From the NCBI GenBank assembly GCA_018340805.1, contig JACMZG010001870.1, positions 14,509,309 to 14,573,308 of the forward strand: 64,000 nt of DNA, in the 5' to 3' direction. Positions 32,891 through 42,879 of this stretch are shown piece by piece (position 1 is the first letter of the stretch; every line of letters starts with the position of its first letter). Below the pieces are notes generated by a model that made no database searches, was not told where the DNA came from, and worked only from the letters and a program-made list of their open reading frames with translations. Position numbers and translations under genes: made by a program. Origin of the DNA: Microvelia longipes. Lineage: Eukaryota > Arthropoda > Insecta > Hemiptera > Veliidae.

Positions 32891-33684
32891 AGTCCAGGAG
32901 CCAGACATAAAAAAAATGGTCACTCATTTTGTACTACTTCAAACCAATTTTGTACTACTTCAAACCAATTTTGTACTACTTCAAACCAATTTTGTACTAC
33001 TTCAAACCAATTTTGTACTACTTCAAACCAATTTTTTACCTACTTGAAAACCAATTTTTTACTACTTCAAAAAATTTTTTCAAAAATATACCTTAAATTA
33101 TTAAAAAAAACATAGTCTGCCTATCTAGAGTGGAGCCTTTATATGATTGCCCAAGCTCAAAACTTTATAAGATCGCACAAATTTCAGTTCTCTTGAAATA
33201 AGTGGTTTCCTGTGGGTCGTGTGCAAAACATGAACACATCATTTGTTAAAGGTGATAAAATATTCTATAAAATGAGTGCTTAATCATCAAAATCGGATGA
33301 CTACAAGCAAAGTTATGGCTCTTTCACAAAACTAATTTTTTTGACAAAATATTGGCTTTTTGTGCATTTTTTGACCTAAAACGTCATAACTTTAGTTGTA
33401 GTTATCCGATTTTGACGCAAAAACACAAAACTTATAGGAAATTGTATCAGCTTTAAAAAATGTCCTCTTCGTCCTTTGCACACGACCTACAGGGAGCCAC
33501 TTATTGCAAGAAAACTAGAATTAGTGCGATTTTCTAATATCATGAGCGAGCGCATTCATACGAAGATTTCCACTCTGGATTTGGCAGACCATTCTTTCCT
33601 TATAATTTAAGGTATATTTTCAGAAAAATTTGGTTTGAAGTAGTACAAAATGAGTCACATTTTTTAGGCTAAATCTTGGACTAT
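32890..33684. mobile_element. Family D fold-back element, complete
   Basis: Outer ends TAGTCCAGGAGCC and the inverse ending TTGGACTA pair. Arms of about 350-390 bp include ACTACTTCAAACCAA, AGTCTGCCTATCTAGAGTGG, TGGTTTCCTGTGGGTCGTGT and CAAAATCGGATGACTACAAG, all mirrored on the right. The left arm contains a 24-bp expansion (ATTTTGTACTACTTCAAACC units, six copies, 32.93-33.05 kb). No protein frame is present. Confidence 0.9.
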
Positions 33685-33689
33685 ATGTG

Positions 33690-34073
33690 TGCGATTGCAC
33701 TAAAAATCGGAAACTGGTATTTCACATGAATCATCCGTTTCAGTATGATTTTTATACGACCTTCTGAGAAGTTATCTACAAATTTTTCCGTCTATATGTA
33801 AGTGTGTTCGTGCGTCTGATATCATAGTAGCTCACAGTGTGTTTTAAAACTTCACAGAGAGTTAAAACTTGTGTAAAAACCAATTTTTGCGTATCGTTAA
33901 GCCATAAAGAAAATAATTCTTTGACTTCATTAAATCACCAAAAATTTCATAAAACTCTGAAAAATTATAGGATCGGTAGGAGATTTGACACGCGTGTAGA
34001 ACTATATGCGTATAAAAAATCTGCCAAATTTCATGTCATTGTCAACATTAGTTCAATTTATATTAAATGACAT
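33690..34073 (+). repeat. Family A body interrupted by a MITE
   Basis: It has ATCCGTTTCAGTATG, ATTTTTATACGACC and TCATTGTCAACATTAGTTCA, up to TTAAATGACAT. The match resumes after the MITE at 34613 (ATGCATACATTCTTTTTAAA), as expected from other A copies. The 5S-like part is absent. Confidence 0.75.
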
Positions 34074-34612
34074 CTTAGAATAATACTATATATAGAAGGA
34101 GCACAGGACCGTAAACACAATGTAATTCCACTGATAACACGAAAGCCGGTTGACTGGTGCAACTAAGTAATGCTGCCAACCTGACAACAAAACATTATTT
34201 TAAATATTTGTCATAAATCTATTAATGAAGAAAGATCGTAAAGAACAAATATAATAACTTAAAACACCTGCTGAGTATTTAATAAAACTGGTCTTAGATG
34301 GCAAAAGGGTGGCGCAATACAAGAATCTACATTTAGTTGACGAGGACTACTTTTTATATATAATTTTAATAAATACGTTAAACTGCAATTTAAAATGCAT
34401 AAAATATTGTAATGCACCGATATTTATATTAGTATTTTATGAATAATCAATCATTAATTAATAATAGAACATAATAATTCAGCAACCGGAAGTATTGCCA
34501 ACTTTTTTTAGACAATTGTATATTGTAAGGGTGGCAGCATTACTTAGTTGCACCAGTGAACCGGCTTTCGTGTTATCAGTAGTGCTCCTTCTATATATAG
34601 TATTATTCTAAG
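34074..34612 (-). mobile_element. hAT-like MITE, copy 2, with 8-bp target duplication
   Basis: The ends are CTTAGAATAATACTATATAT and its exact inverse ATATATAGTATTATTCTAAG. They are flanked by AATGACAT on both sides (34066-34073 and 34613-34620). Inverted repeats extend about 90 bp with small differences. The 539-bp element has no open frame. An 8-bp duplication suggests the hAT superfamily. It sits inside a family-A copy, so it is younger than that copy. Confidence 0.93.
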
Positions 34613-34654
34613 AATGACATGCATACATTCTTTTTAAATCTTTAAAAAATAAAA

Positions 34655-34880
34655 TAATCTGGCGCGGTGGTCCGCATGCTAAACGAATTTCTTTTCGAAT
34701 GCGTGTGTCTGTGAATCTATTTCTTGCTTGAAGTTCCGGTTTCTGGTTTATAACTTGAGCAGTTACTCAATTATCAACCACAATTCGTAACTATTTTTCT
34801 CTGGATTTTTATCAAAGGAAATACGCATAATTATTCTGTTGGTTATACAAAACTGTTTATTATCTTTAATAGATTTGGCG
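34655..34880 (+). repeat. Family C dispersed repeat, best copy
   Basis: It begins CTGGCGCGGTGGTCCGCATG, then ACGAATTTCTTTTCGAATGC, TGTGTCTGTGAATC, TTTCTTGCTTGAAGTTCCGG, TATAACTTGAGCAGTTACTC and GGAAATACGCATAATTATTC, ending GGTTATACAAAACTG. The GC-rich start could be a decayed pol III head, but no clear B box is visible. Confidence 0.75.
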
Positions 34881-34899
34881 CTTTCCCTTTGAATAGTCT

Positions 34900-35115
34900 G
34901 CCTCCGTGGCCGTGATCGTAAAGGCGTTCGATTTCGGCACCGGAGGTCCGGGGTTCGCAGCCCGGGCTATGCTCTCAGATTTTATGAATAGTATTTGTAT
35001 TAAAATGATTTTTGCCAACTTTAATTAATTCTTAGAGTGTAGTAGATGCAACCCACCTGAGGTGGTTCCCGAAAGGTGAAACCCTGATGGGCCGAAAGGC
35101 CCTAAAACGGGCATT
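34900..35115 (+). mobile_element. tRNA-derived SINE (family S), copy 2
   Basis: The head GCCTCCGTGGCCGTGATCGT is followed by AAAGGCGTTCG as A box and GGTCCGGGGTTCGCAGCCCG as B box. The body has GCAACCCACCTGAGGTGGTT and CCCGAAAGGTGAAACCCTG. The tail is GGGCCGAAAGGCCCTAAAAC then GGGCATTTTATA. The head resembles tRNA-Ser/Leu type (GTGGCCGAG...TTAAGGCG). Confidence 0.9.
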
Positions 35116-35393
35116 TTATATTTTTTTTTATTTTATTATTTACGATAAGTGCTTAGTAATTTATTAGTAGATTTATTGCTCATGTTATAAACCATAAACC
35201 GTCATATTTTAGACTTGGAAAATTTACTAAATTTATTGAAAATTGTGCTGACAAACACCGTTATTTGCGCAAAAAAAACTTAAATTTTCACACAGGGTTC
35301 GTGTTCGTGTATACAAGGTTAATTTTTGTACAAAGTTAGATTAAAAAATACTTATACGTTCGAAAGATAGCGTGCACATATACATAAACTCAC

Positions 35394-35399
<6 letters not shown>

Positions 35400-35473
<74 letters not shown>
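35400..35473. repeat. AC/AT microsatellite after a SINE tail
   Basis: (CA)n then (TA)n directly adjoining the ATTAC-repeat tail of the minus-strand SINE. Confidence 0.95.
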
Positions 35474-35476
<3 letters not shown>

Positions 35477-35714
35477 ATGTAATGTAATGCCCGTTTAGAG
35501 CCTTGCGGTCGTCAGGGATAACCCCTGTGGGAACCACCTCGGTGGTAGCAGCAACCGTTACGCTCAAAGTGTAGTCTAAGCTGGCGATAATTTATCTAAA
35601 CTATAATCTTCTATAAACTGAGAGCGTAACCTGGGATGCGAACCCTAGACCTCCGTGGGTGTCAAAGGTCAGTGTAAAGACTAACGCCTTAACGACCTCG
35701 GCCACGGAGGCGGC
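35474..35714 (-). mobile_element. tRNA-derived SINE (family S), copy 3, best preserved
   Basis: The minus strand begins GCCTCCGTGGCCGAGGTCGT, then TAAGGCGTTAGTCTTTACAC, a long variable-arm-like stretch and GGTCTAGGGTTCGCATCCCA. The A- and B-box positions match a tRNA-Ser/Leu-like head. The body has CACCGAGGTGGTTCCCACAG and the tail GACCGCAAGGCTCTAAACGG, then GCATTACATTACATTACAT. Microsatellites flank both ends. Confidence 0.93.

Positions 35715-35786
<72 letters not shown>
35715..35786. repeat. AT microsatellite at the SINE head
   Basis: (TA)n interrupted once by TATTATA, abutting the SINE head at 35714. Confidence 0.95.
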
Positions 35787-35789
<3 letters not shown>

Positions 35790-36144
35790 AATAGATATAT
35801 TACTTTCTTAGTAGAGTCGCGTATAAAGTAAATTTAAAAGGAATTTACATGCTGAGGAAGCAGTCAGGATCAACAACCTTGGTTATTTGATACAAAAGAC
35901 TTCACGGTTATCTAACTCTTTGAGTAATTGAGTGACAAAGTCTTTGACGATATTTTGCATACCGCATACTTGTCTAGACTCTATACATGAAAATATCTAC
36001 AGCCTCTCTCGTAATCTCTATTCAAGCCAGTCTTCTGTACGCATATACCTACTTAAAAAGATGAAAATGTTAAACTATGAATATAATTTCAGTAAAACAA
36101 ATATAGACTCATTAAAACATCATCGTAGAATTTTGATATAACGA

Positions 36145-36325
36145 TCTTTGCTTGATATAATAGTACATTAGATATAATGATACATTCGATATATATTTAT
36201 ACATTCAATATAACGATACATTCGATATAATGATACATTCGATATGATGATACATTCGATATAAAGATACATTTGATACAATGATACATTCGATATAATG
36301 ATATTTTGATATAATGATACATAAA
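36145..36325 (+). repeat. 17-bp GATACATTCGATATAAT repeat
   Basis: About ten units of GATACATTCGATATAAT with small changes. 35.79-36.14 kb holds nothing recognised. Confidence 0.9.
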
Positions 36326-36329
36326 AAAA

Positions 36330-37650
36330 CCTCTCCCAGATTTTGTTTATTAGAATTTACGTTTTAAAATCCACAAATTCTAAAAATTTGAAAAAGTTGT
36401 CTGTATTATTTGAATTTAAATTAAAATTTACATTATTCAAAATAGTTTATTTATTAAATATATCGTCAAAGTTCTGCGGGTCCTATCTCTATGTCATTCA
36501 AACAGAACTTGAGAAAAAAGCCTGAGGGTATATAAGTTTTAAGAGTCAAAGGATAAAGGCGTGGTCAATACTTATATACTATAAATACTTACTACTTCTA
36601 CTACTATTTACTTATATAAATATATATATGATATTATATTATATTTGAGTTTAGCAATAAATAAAATAGAATTGCAGAAGGTTAACTCGGTGACTTAACC
36701 TGCATAACTTTACCAAAACGCACTTTATAACTGAAAAATAGTATTTTCCTTTAAGATTTTAATGACATTTTTCTTACAATTTTTGATAGTAAAATGCTTA
36801 GATACTTAAAAAAGAAACTTTTAATTAAACATGGGACGTAAAAGTTTTAAAGATGAAAAAAAAAAGTTTAGAATCATCTGAAAAAGAATTAGTTTCAATT
36901 TTTGTTGGAAAAAAGTTCAGATTATTTTTTATCCGGCCCTATGAACTTTTTAATTACGTAGTTTTGTGTGTATAAGGGTAGAATTTTGCTTGACTTTGTT
37001 TTAGCAAAAAACTTAGTTTTCAGTGTCATTTAGTGAACTATCAAATTTGTCTGTGGATGATGTTAAAATTATTAAAAGTTTTTTAAGCATTAAATAAAAA
37101 AAAAATAAGTTTAAATGGGTACATTAAAGGAAAAAACAAGGGAAGAGCTTAAAAAGAATAACTTATTACTCATTTAATTATAAATTCATTATTAAACTTA
37201 TTATCCCTTAAATTTGAACTAAATATAAATCTTTAATAATACCTTTAAATAAAAACTTTAAATATAAATCTTAAAAACATTAACTTGGCCATCCATTGGT
37301 TTGATCAGAATAAAATTAAAAATTATTATGACATTATACGATAAGAATAATTTTAATATAAGAGGTAAACTAAAGAAATGACATGCTTTGAAAAATTCAA
37401 TTGATTTCCTACAGTACTTGATCAGTGAATCTCCCCCTACCAAAAAATCACCCCCACTTATGAACCCAACCTCATATGTTCATTTTTCTTCAAACATTCG
37501 CTAAAAATGACCAGGATTTTACCAGGAAATACTGGAACACTGGAACAAGCACTTGTATTTATAACATACTGACAAACCATTCATAATTTCATCATAAATG
37601 GTACCATATTTCCGTACAAGAATTTTGCTGAAATGACCATAAGGCACAAT
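36330..37650. other. AT-rich stretch, nothing recognised
   Basis: Several short Lys/Ile/Asn-rich frames lack any conserved motif or exon signals. No tandem array is visible. Confidence 0.4.
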
Positions 37651-37657
37651 GTTTAAC

Positions 37658-37772
37658 CATCAAGCAACTTAACTGTGGTACAAGACCTAGGCAAACTAAA
37701 CAGATTGCTACTTATAGAAGAACTAAAGACGTAGATGTAGTCATATTGCAAATTTCTTCGAGACGTGTAGAG
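37658..37772 (-). CDS. Candidate exon, weak
   Basis: The stretch lies between GTTCCCCAG (AG at 37774-37773) and GATG|GTTAAA (GT at 37657-37656). It is 38 codons plus one base, phase 0 in. The product begins LYTSRRNLQYDYIYVF and ends TVKLLDG, a less AT-biased composition than surrounding frames. The acceptor lacks a strong pyrimidine tract and I recognise no homologue. It may be chance. Confidence 0.15.
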
Positions 37773-38234
37773 CTGGGGAACACTACATTTATCTAATAAT
37801 TTTAATATTTTTACCAATACACTCTTAGCTTCATGTTGATGCTTTCTTTTCATTAGTAACTATAAGAAAGTAAGAAATAAACTCGTGAGCTTAAAAAGTT
37901 CAAAGACAGGTACAGAAAGTACAACCAGTAAAATGAATGCTTAAACTCCAAAAACGACAGTCCTTATTTTAATAAGAAAATCTCTTCAAACATTATATCT
38001 CAATAAGACAAGGCATAAAGACAAGCTAAATCATAATAATAATTCTGTTAAACTATATTGCTAACAGTTTATAAATATAAATTATAAACATTGCTCTGCC
38101 GAAGAAAGTCAAATCCAGACAAACAACGATTGCTGGAGTCCAGATCAGCGCTTCTTAACCTTTTTGATCAGAGACACAAGAAAAACTGTGGTAACTTCCC
38201 TGCCACCCATTTTCTTATCTTATTTACTTGGCTG

Positions 38235-38680
38235 GAGTGAATGTGATAAACAATAAACGATGTTAAACAATAAACTGTGTTTAACAATAAGCGGTGTTTA
38301 GCAATGAACTGTGATTAACAATAAACGGTGTTAAACAATAAACTGCGTTTAACAATAAACGGTGTTTAACAATAAACTATGTTTAACAATAAACGGTGTT
38401 TAACAATAAACTGTTTAGCAATAACTGTGTTACAATAAAACAATTAACGCGTTTAACAATAAACTGTGTTTAACATAAACGGTGTTTAACAATAAACGGT
38501 GTTAAACAATAAACGTTTAACATAAACTGTGTTTAATAACTATAAACGGTGTTTAACAATAGACGTTTTAAACAATAAACCTGTGTTTAACATAACAATA
38601 AACGGTGTGTTAACAATAAAATAAACAATGTTAAACAATAAACGGTGTTTAACAATAAACGGCGTTAAAAAATAAACGGT
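38235..38680 (+). repeat. 15-17-bp AATAAACGGTGTTTAAC minisatellite
   Basis: About 26 irregular units alternating AATAAACGGTGTTTAAC and AATAAACTGTGTTTAAC. It runs without a gap into a LINE fragment that starts AACGGTGTAACACAAGGC. The satellite may therefore have grown from the retroelement sequence. Confidence 0.9.
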
Positions 38681-38860
38681 GTAACACAAGGCACAGTGCT
38701 GGGTCCTATTTTATTTTTAATATTTATTAATGACCTACCATTTTAAATCCGGTTTAGAAACCTTGAGTCCTTCCTTTTTGCAGACAAATACGGAGCAGTA
38801 TTACTTTAGAAGCTGATACTTTAGAAGACTTCAAAACTGTTTTCCATATTTTTATTTTTT
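38678..38860 (+). pseudogene. LINE reverse transcriptase remnant
   Basis: The plus frame reads GVTQGTVLGPILFLIFINDL, then PF and a stop at 38744. It continues ESFLFADKYGAVLL, then a shifted frame EADTLEDFKTVF. The GVxQGxxLGPxLFxxxxNDLP block is motif 4 of non-LTR (Jockey/CR1-type) reverse transcriptases. FADK stands where the catalytic FADD should be. The stop, the lost Asp and the frameshift show it is dead. The rest of the polymerase is absent. The following 38.86-39.40 kb shows nothing recognised. Confidence 0.85.
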
Positions 38861-39419
38861 TGCAAGTCTAATAAATTTCTTTAAAATAATAAAAAATACT
38901 GTTAAATGAAAAACTGTAAATGTTATCGCATGTAGTAAAATAATAAGTCGTAATAAACCAATAAATCAATTAACTTTTTAAATCTAGTCTGGCGACAGAA
39001 GATTAATAAAAAGGAGACACCTTTAGCTTAAAATATAGACAACCATTCACAACAACTGAAATATAACTAGAAATGCAATACTGATAAAACATTGCCTATT
39101 CTAAGTAGGAGAGAATATGGGACAAACTATTGCATAAATTATCTCCAATAATAAACGACATATGCCTCCCTATATACATAAATACATATTCAATGAATAT
39201 TACAAGAAATAAGAGAACCATACACATATCTTTCCTACGACCGCAACCTGCTCGTTTCTATTGCTATAAAATGAATTTATTTCCAGACGGTGTATAATGT
39301 AAAGTTTATTACTAGTTTTTAGGGAGTAAAGAAGCACTTTTTTCACCCTTGGAAAAAAAACCTTTCCTATTATTGGGTTATTTGAGCCAATTATATCATA
39401 TTTTTATAAAACATATTTT

Positions 39420-39840
39420 TATATTTTTATTTTAAGGGAGTGGTATTCTCAAAATTTATACAGGAGACCGATCAATCTTTGTAATTTTCCCAGGGGATGG
39501 CACCCCCAAAATTTATAAGGGGGGCACGACCAAAAAACATTTACTGGCTCAAAATCCGTTTCAGGTCAAAATAAGTTTTTTGGAGCAATACATTTTTTTT
39601 GGAGGCAGCACCCCTAAAATTTGTATCTTGTATGTACCTTGGGAGTAAAATGCAATTTTTCCCCTCGCAATTACCTTCCTCAGCTTCGCCTCGGTTAATA
39701 GTAATAACACCCTCGGCTTTGCCTTGGGAGTTAAACATATAAATACCTCGGCTTCGCCTAGAGAGTTAAATACTTTGGTTCCCTCGGCTTACGCCTAAGG
39801 AACCAACTAAGTGCTCAGGGAAATAATAATATTCTTTACT
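39420..39840. repeat. Family H dispersed repeat with CTCGGCTTCGCC
   Basis: It has GGGGATGGCACCCCC, GGAGGCAGCACCCC and four rounds of CCTCGGCTTCGCCTCGG-like text followed by AGTTAAA. An inverse fragment lies at 58.68-58.75 kb (TTTACTCCCGAGGCGAACCC). The minus-strand frame here is a by-product. Confidence 0.6.
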
Positions 39841-40100
39841 CCTTTGGTGCATAAATAACTATCATAACATAAACCTGATGTCACAAATGTCAATCTGCAT
39901 TTCAGGAGTGGCGTCAAACCAACTTTTTATCTACTTTTTTATTAACCTATTTTTTGTTATTTTTTTACTTTTATGTTTTCGTTCGTTATATAGACATTTA
40001 TGATAGTCTATGTTCTTGAAGTCGGCGGAAAATCTATACCTCAACTTTAAATTTTAGTTCAAATAATGTTATTAAGTCAATATTAAGTAGATGCTTTTAC

Positions 40101-40174
40101 CTTTAGCCATTGGGAAGGGCCGAAGATCTGATGTTAAAGAAAATCCATCTCTATCACTCCACATGTCCTTTTAT
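40101..40174 (-). CDS. Candidate first coding exon, weak
   Basis: It lies between TTGGTTTCCAG (AG at 40176-40175) and AAAG|GTAAAAG (GT at 40100-40099). An in-frame stop directly after the acceptor means coding could start only at ATG 40164-40162. That gives MWSDRDGFSLTSDLRPFPMA then K, and a split codon. Both splice signals are good and the composition is unlike AT-rich background. I recognise no homologue and no next exon in phase. Confidence 0.25.
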
Positions 40175-40604
40175 CTGGAAACCAAAACAATAAAGATAAG
40201 ACAATGTTTTCAATATCATCTGCAAATAGAGAACAAATGGCTGAATAAACGCATCAACTAAGACAGTTAAAGATCTTGCAAATGCAGATGATAGAATAGT
40301 GTATTATGCTACTAGGTTGAAAAGCGCGTTTTTTGACCGAGGTGATTATATTTACTGCCGAGCGAAGCAAGATATAGTAAATATTGCCAAGGTTGAGAAA
40401 AAACTTTACAGTCATGCTTCATATGTTATTTTTTGGGGGGTACTCAGGTGAGAATAAGTACAACAAAGTTTTAAAAAACTTAAAACTTTATAAGAAATGA
40501 AATGCATTCTCATCTTCTTCTTTTTAAGTCATTAGAATAATATGTAAGAAAGTTAAATCATATTTACGTATAATTAGTATTTTACTATTTTATTAGTAAT
40601 AAAA

Positions 40605-41375
40605 AAATCGGGTACGGGGTACCAACCCTCATCACATCGGATTCGCTACGCTCGTCCTTCAAGCTTCGGACTCGCTTCGCTCATCCTCAGAAATACAAGT
40701 CGTTAAATTTATACTCAACATGTCTTCGGACTCGTTTCGCTCGTCCTCAGATAGTAAATACATTCGTTTCAGCCCCAGTGGTCACTCATACAGGCACGGA
40801 TCACGCACGATGCTGATTAACTTTTATGATCCACCAAAAATCATGAATAAACTTGTTTCATTACAACGAAACTTAGTACACTCATTTATTACGTCAAGGT
40901 ATATACTTGTGCCAAATTTCAACCCAATTAGATTACTTTCCGATTTTTTAAAATTTTTTAAAAAACGTACACAAGTCATTTGATAAAAATTGAACTAATG
41001 CTGATAATGAGATGAAACTTAGCACATATGTTAATCTTATACATAGCTACATGCGTGCCAAATCTCAATCTGATCGCATCGCGTTTTATGATTTTTCGAA
41101 ATTTTCGCTGAGTTATTTGTGCAGGTTAATGACGTCATACAAATATTTTCCGAATAGCACAACTACAGTGGTAGACTTATTCATGTACAAAATTTCAATT
41201 CTCTAGCATAAATACACTGGGCGCTACGATGATAACAGACACACATACAGACAGGCAACTTTGCAAAAACCACTTAGGAGGCCTTAAAAACGCCTGAAAC
41301 AGATAATTCCGGTGACATCCCGGTTTCGGATTTTTTTGCAAACACTAAACTTTTCCTATATACCTACGGGGTAAT
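40605..41375 (-). repeat. Family A element, full length, 5S-like module at 40773-40832
   Basis: The minus strand runs from CCGTAGGTATATAGGAAAAG through CATCGTAGCGCCCAGTG and GACTTGTGTACG. The 5S-like module follows (TTAATCAGCATCGTGCGTG, then a C-box-like block ending GTGACCACTGGGG). The tail has GACGAGCGAAACGAGTCC and two more GAGCGAAGCGAG rounds, ending GTACCCCGTACCCG. It stands head-to-head with the next copy. Confidence 0.9.
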
Positions 41376-41474
41376 ATTCTTCTAAATGGGCTTTCCGTGA
41401 CGTCATTCCCGTTTTAAATAAGAAAATATATCTGTACCAAACTATAAATTAGGAGTAAAAGTTTTTATTTTTTC

Positions 41475-41825
41475 ATTTTACTTTTCCGTATTTATACCGT
41501 AGATATATAGGAAAATTATTGTGTTTTCAAACAAATTCGAAACAGGGATGTCACCTGAATTATCCGTTTCAGATGTTGTAAGTTTAATGACTTGCGCACG
41601 GTTTTTAAAAATCATAATAATGGGAGAATAATCTAATTGAGTTGAAATTCGGGACAAGTTTTGTTTTAATACGACCAGATACCTCCATGATTTTTGTTGG
41701 ATCATAAAAGTTAAGCAGCATTGAGCGAGGAATGACCAATCCCTGGACGGGTGACCGCTAGGAATGAATCGGATGTATTTACTGTCAAAGGAGGAGCGAA
41801 GCGAGTGCGAAGAGGTGTTTCAGTA
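41475..41825 (+). repeat. Family A element, internally deleted, 5S-like module at 41698-41765
   Basis: The head is TTTATACCGTAGATATATAG, then GATGTCACCTGAATTATCCG. The body is shortened. The 5S-like module reads TTAAGCAGCATTGAGCGAGG, then CTGGACGGGTGACCGCTAGG, and GGAGGAGCGAAGCGAGTGC follows. With the preceding minus-strand copy it forms a large inverted repeat. Confidence 0.85.
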
Positions 41826-42320
41826 ATGTAGATTGCTAATGGGATTGTAGATCGTAATGTAGATCGCTAATTGAATAATAGATCTAACCCATTAGTAACT
41901 ATTTACCTAATAGTAAATTTATACGGTCATAATCAATGAAGCTTGTCTAATATTTTTCTCAGTTTTAGGAATAGTTTTTAAGTGGTTAAACTGTGTACTT
42001 AGGTTGGACAATGAGCCGTGAAGAAAAAAAAGAATAGTGACAAGTTCAAGGCTTATATTCTTCCTTTCACGGAGTAAACTATAATTTAGCTCCTTCCTAA
42101 CGTTCTTTGTACTTTATTTTTCTAAACACATATTTAGTTATATACATTTATCGAAACAATAATGAAGGGCCTCTGGACCCTAACCAGCTACGCAAAGTCA
42201 GCTCCGAAGAGTCGCACCGAGGGCGCTTCGCGCAAACAATGATCTTTTTTGTATTAATCGACACGCATGGTCTTTGGGAGCAAATATTAATTTGAAACTC
42301 TTATGGGGTAAAATCTTATA
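41826..42320. other. Spacer, nothing recognised
   Basis: A GC-richer stretch at 42170-42235 (CTCTGGACCCTAACCAGC, GGGCGCTTCGCGC) lies in an open frame of 62 codons, but I recognise no family in it. Confidence 0.35.
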
Positions 42321-42324
42321 GTAA

Positions 42325-42345
42325 TTTATATATATATATATTATA

Positions 42346-42439
<94 letters not shown>

Positions 42440-42445
42440 ATACAC
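42325..42445. repeat. AT microsatellite
   Basis: (AT)n interrupted by ATTATA every 20-50 bp. Confidence 0.95.
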
Positions 42446-42879
42446 AAACTAATTACACTATTTAAAATATCACTACTAATAAATTATTACTTTAACGTAC
42501 TATACGTCAGTTGTAATCTTTAAAAAGATATGGTTAAAATAAAAACAGGTAGACCTTAGTGTGTTCCATCGGCATAATTTCAACCATAATAACCTTTTTA
42601 ATAAAAGATTAAATATTAGTAAAACCCAAAGGAGCCCTCTATTTAGTTGAGATTCTAAACGACTAAGTATATATGTCAATCATTATTTAAAAATAATGAA
42701 AATTTTTAGACATTCTACATCACAGGTGTTATTTATCTCAAGTAATTAATATCAAACGCCCTCAAATACATATTTTTAACAGTTACTTAATAGTGTTAAT
42801 TGGTTATTTCCTTTTTATTATAAACGATGCTTGTTCTTTAAGCACTTTATTCGTTAATTCCACGCTTTATTTTTACAAG

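Noticed and set aside
34900..35000. Genuine tRNA gene
   Set aside because: A- and B-box-like blocks are present, but the acceptor stem does not close and the same head recurs in three more copies followed by a common body. It is a SINE.
40195..40240. Reverse transcriptase FADD box (minus frame LFADDIENI)
   Set aside because: No upstream or downstream reverse transcriptase motifs exist in any frame within 200 bp. The same bases look equally like a splice acceptor CTATTTGCAG.
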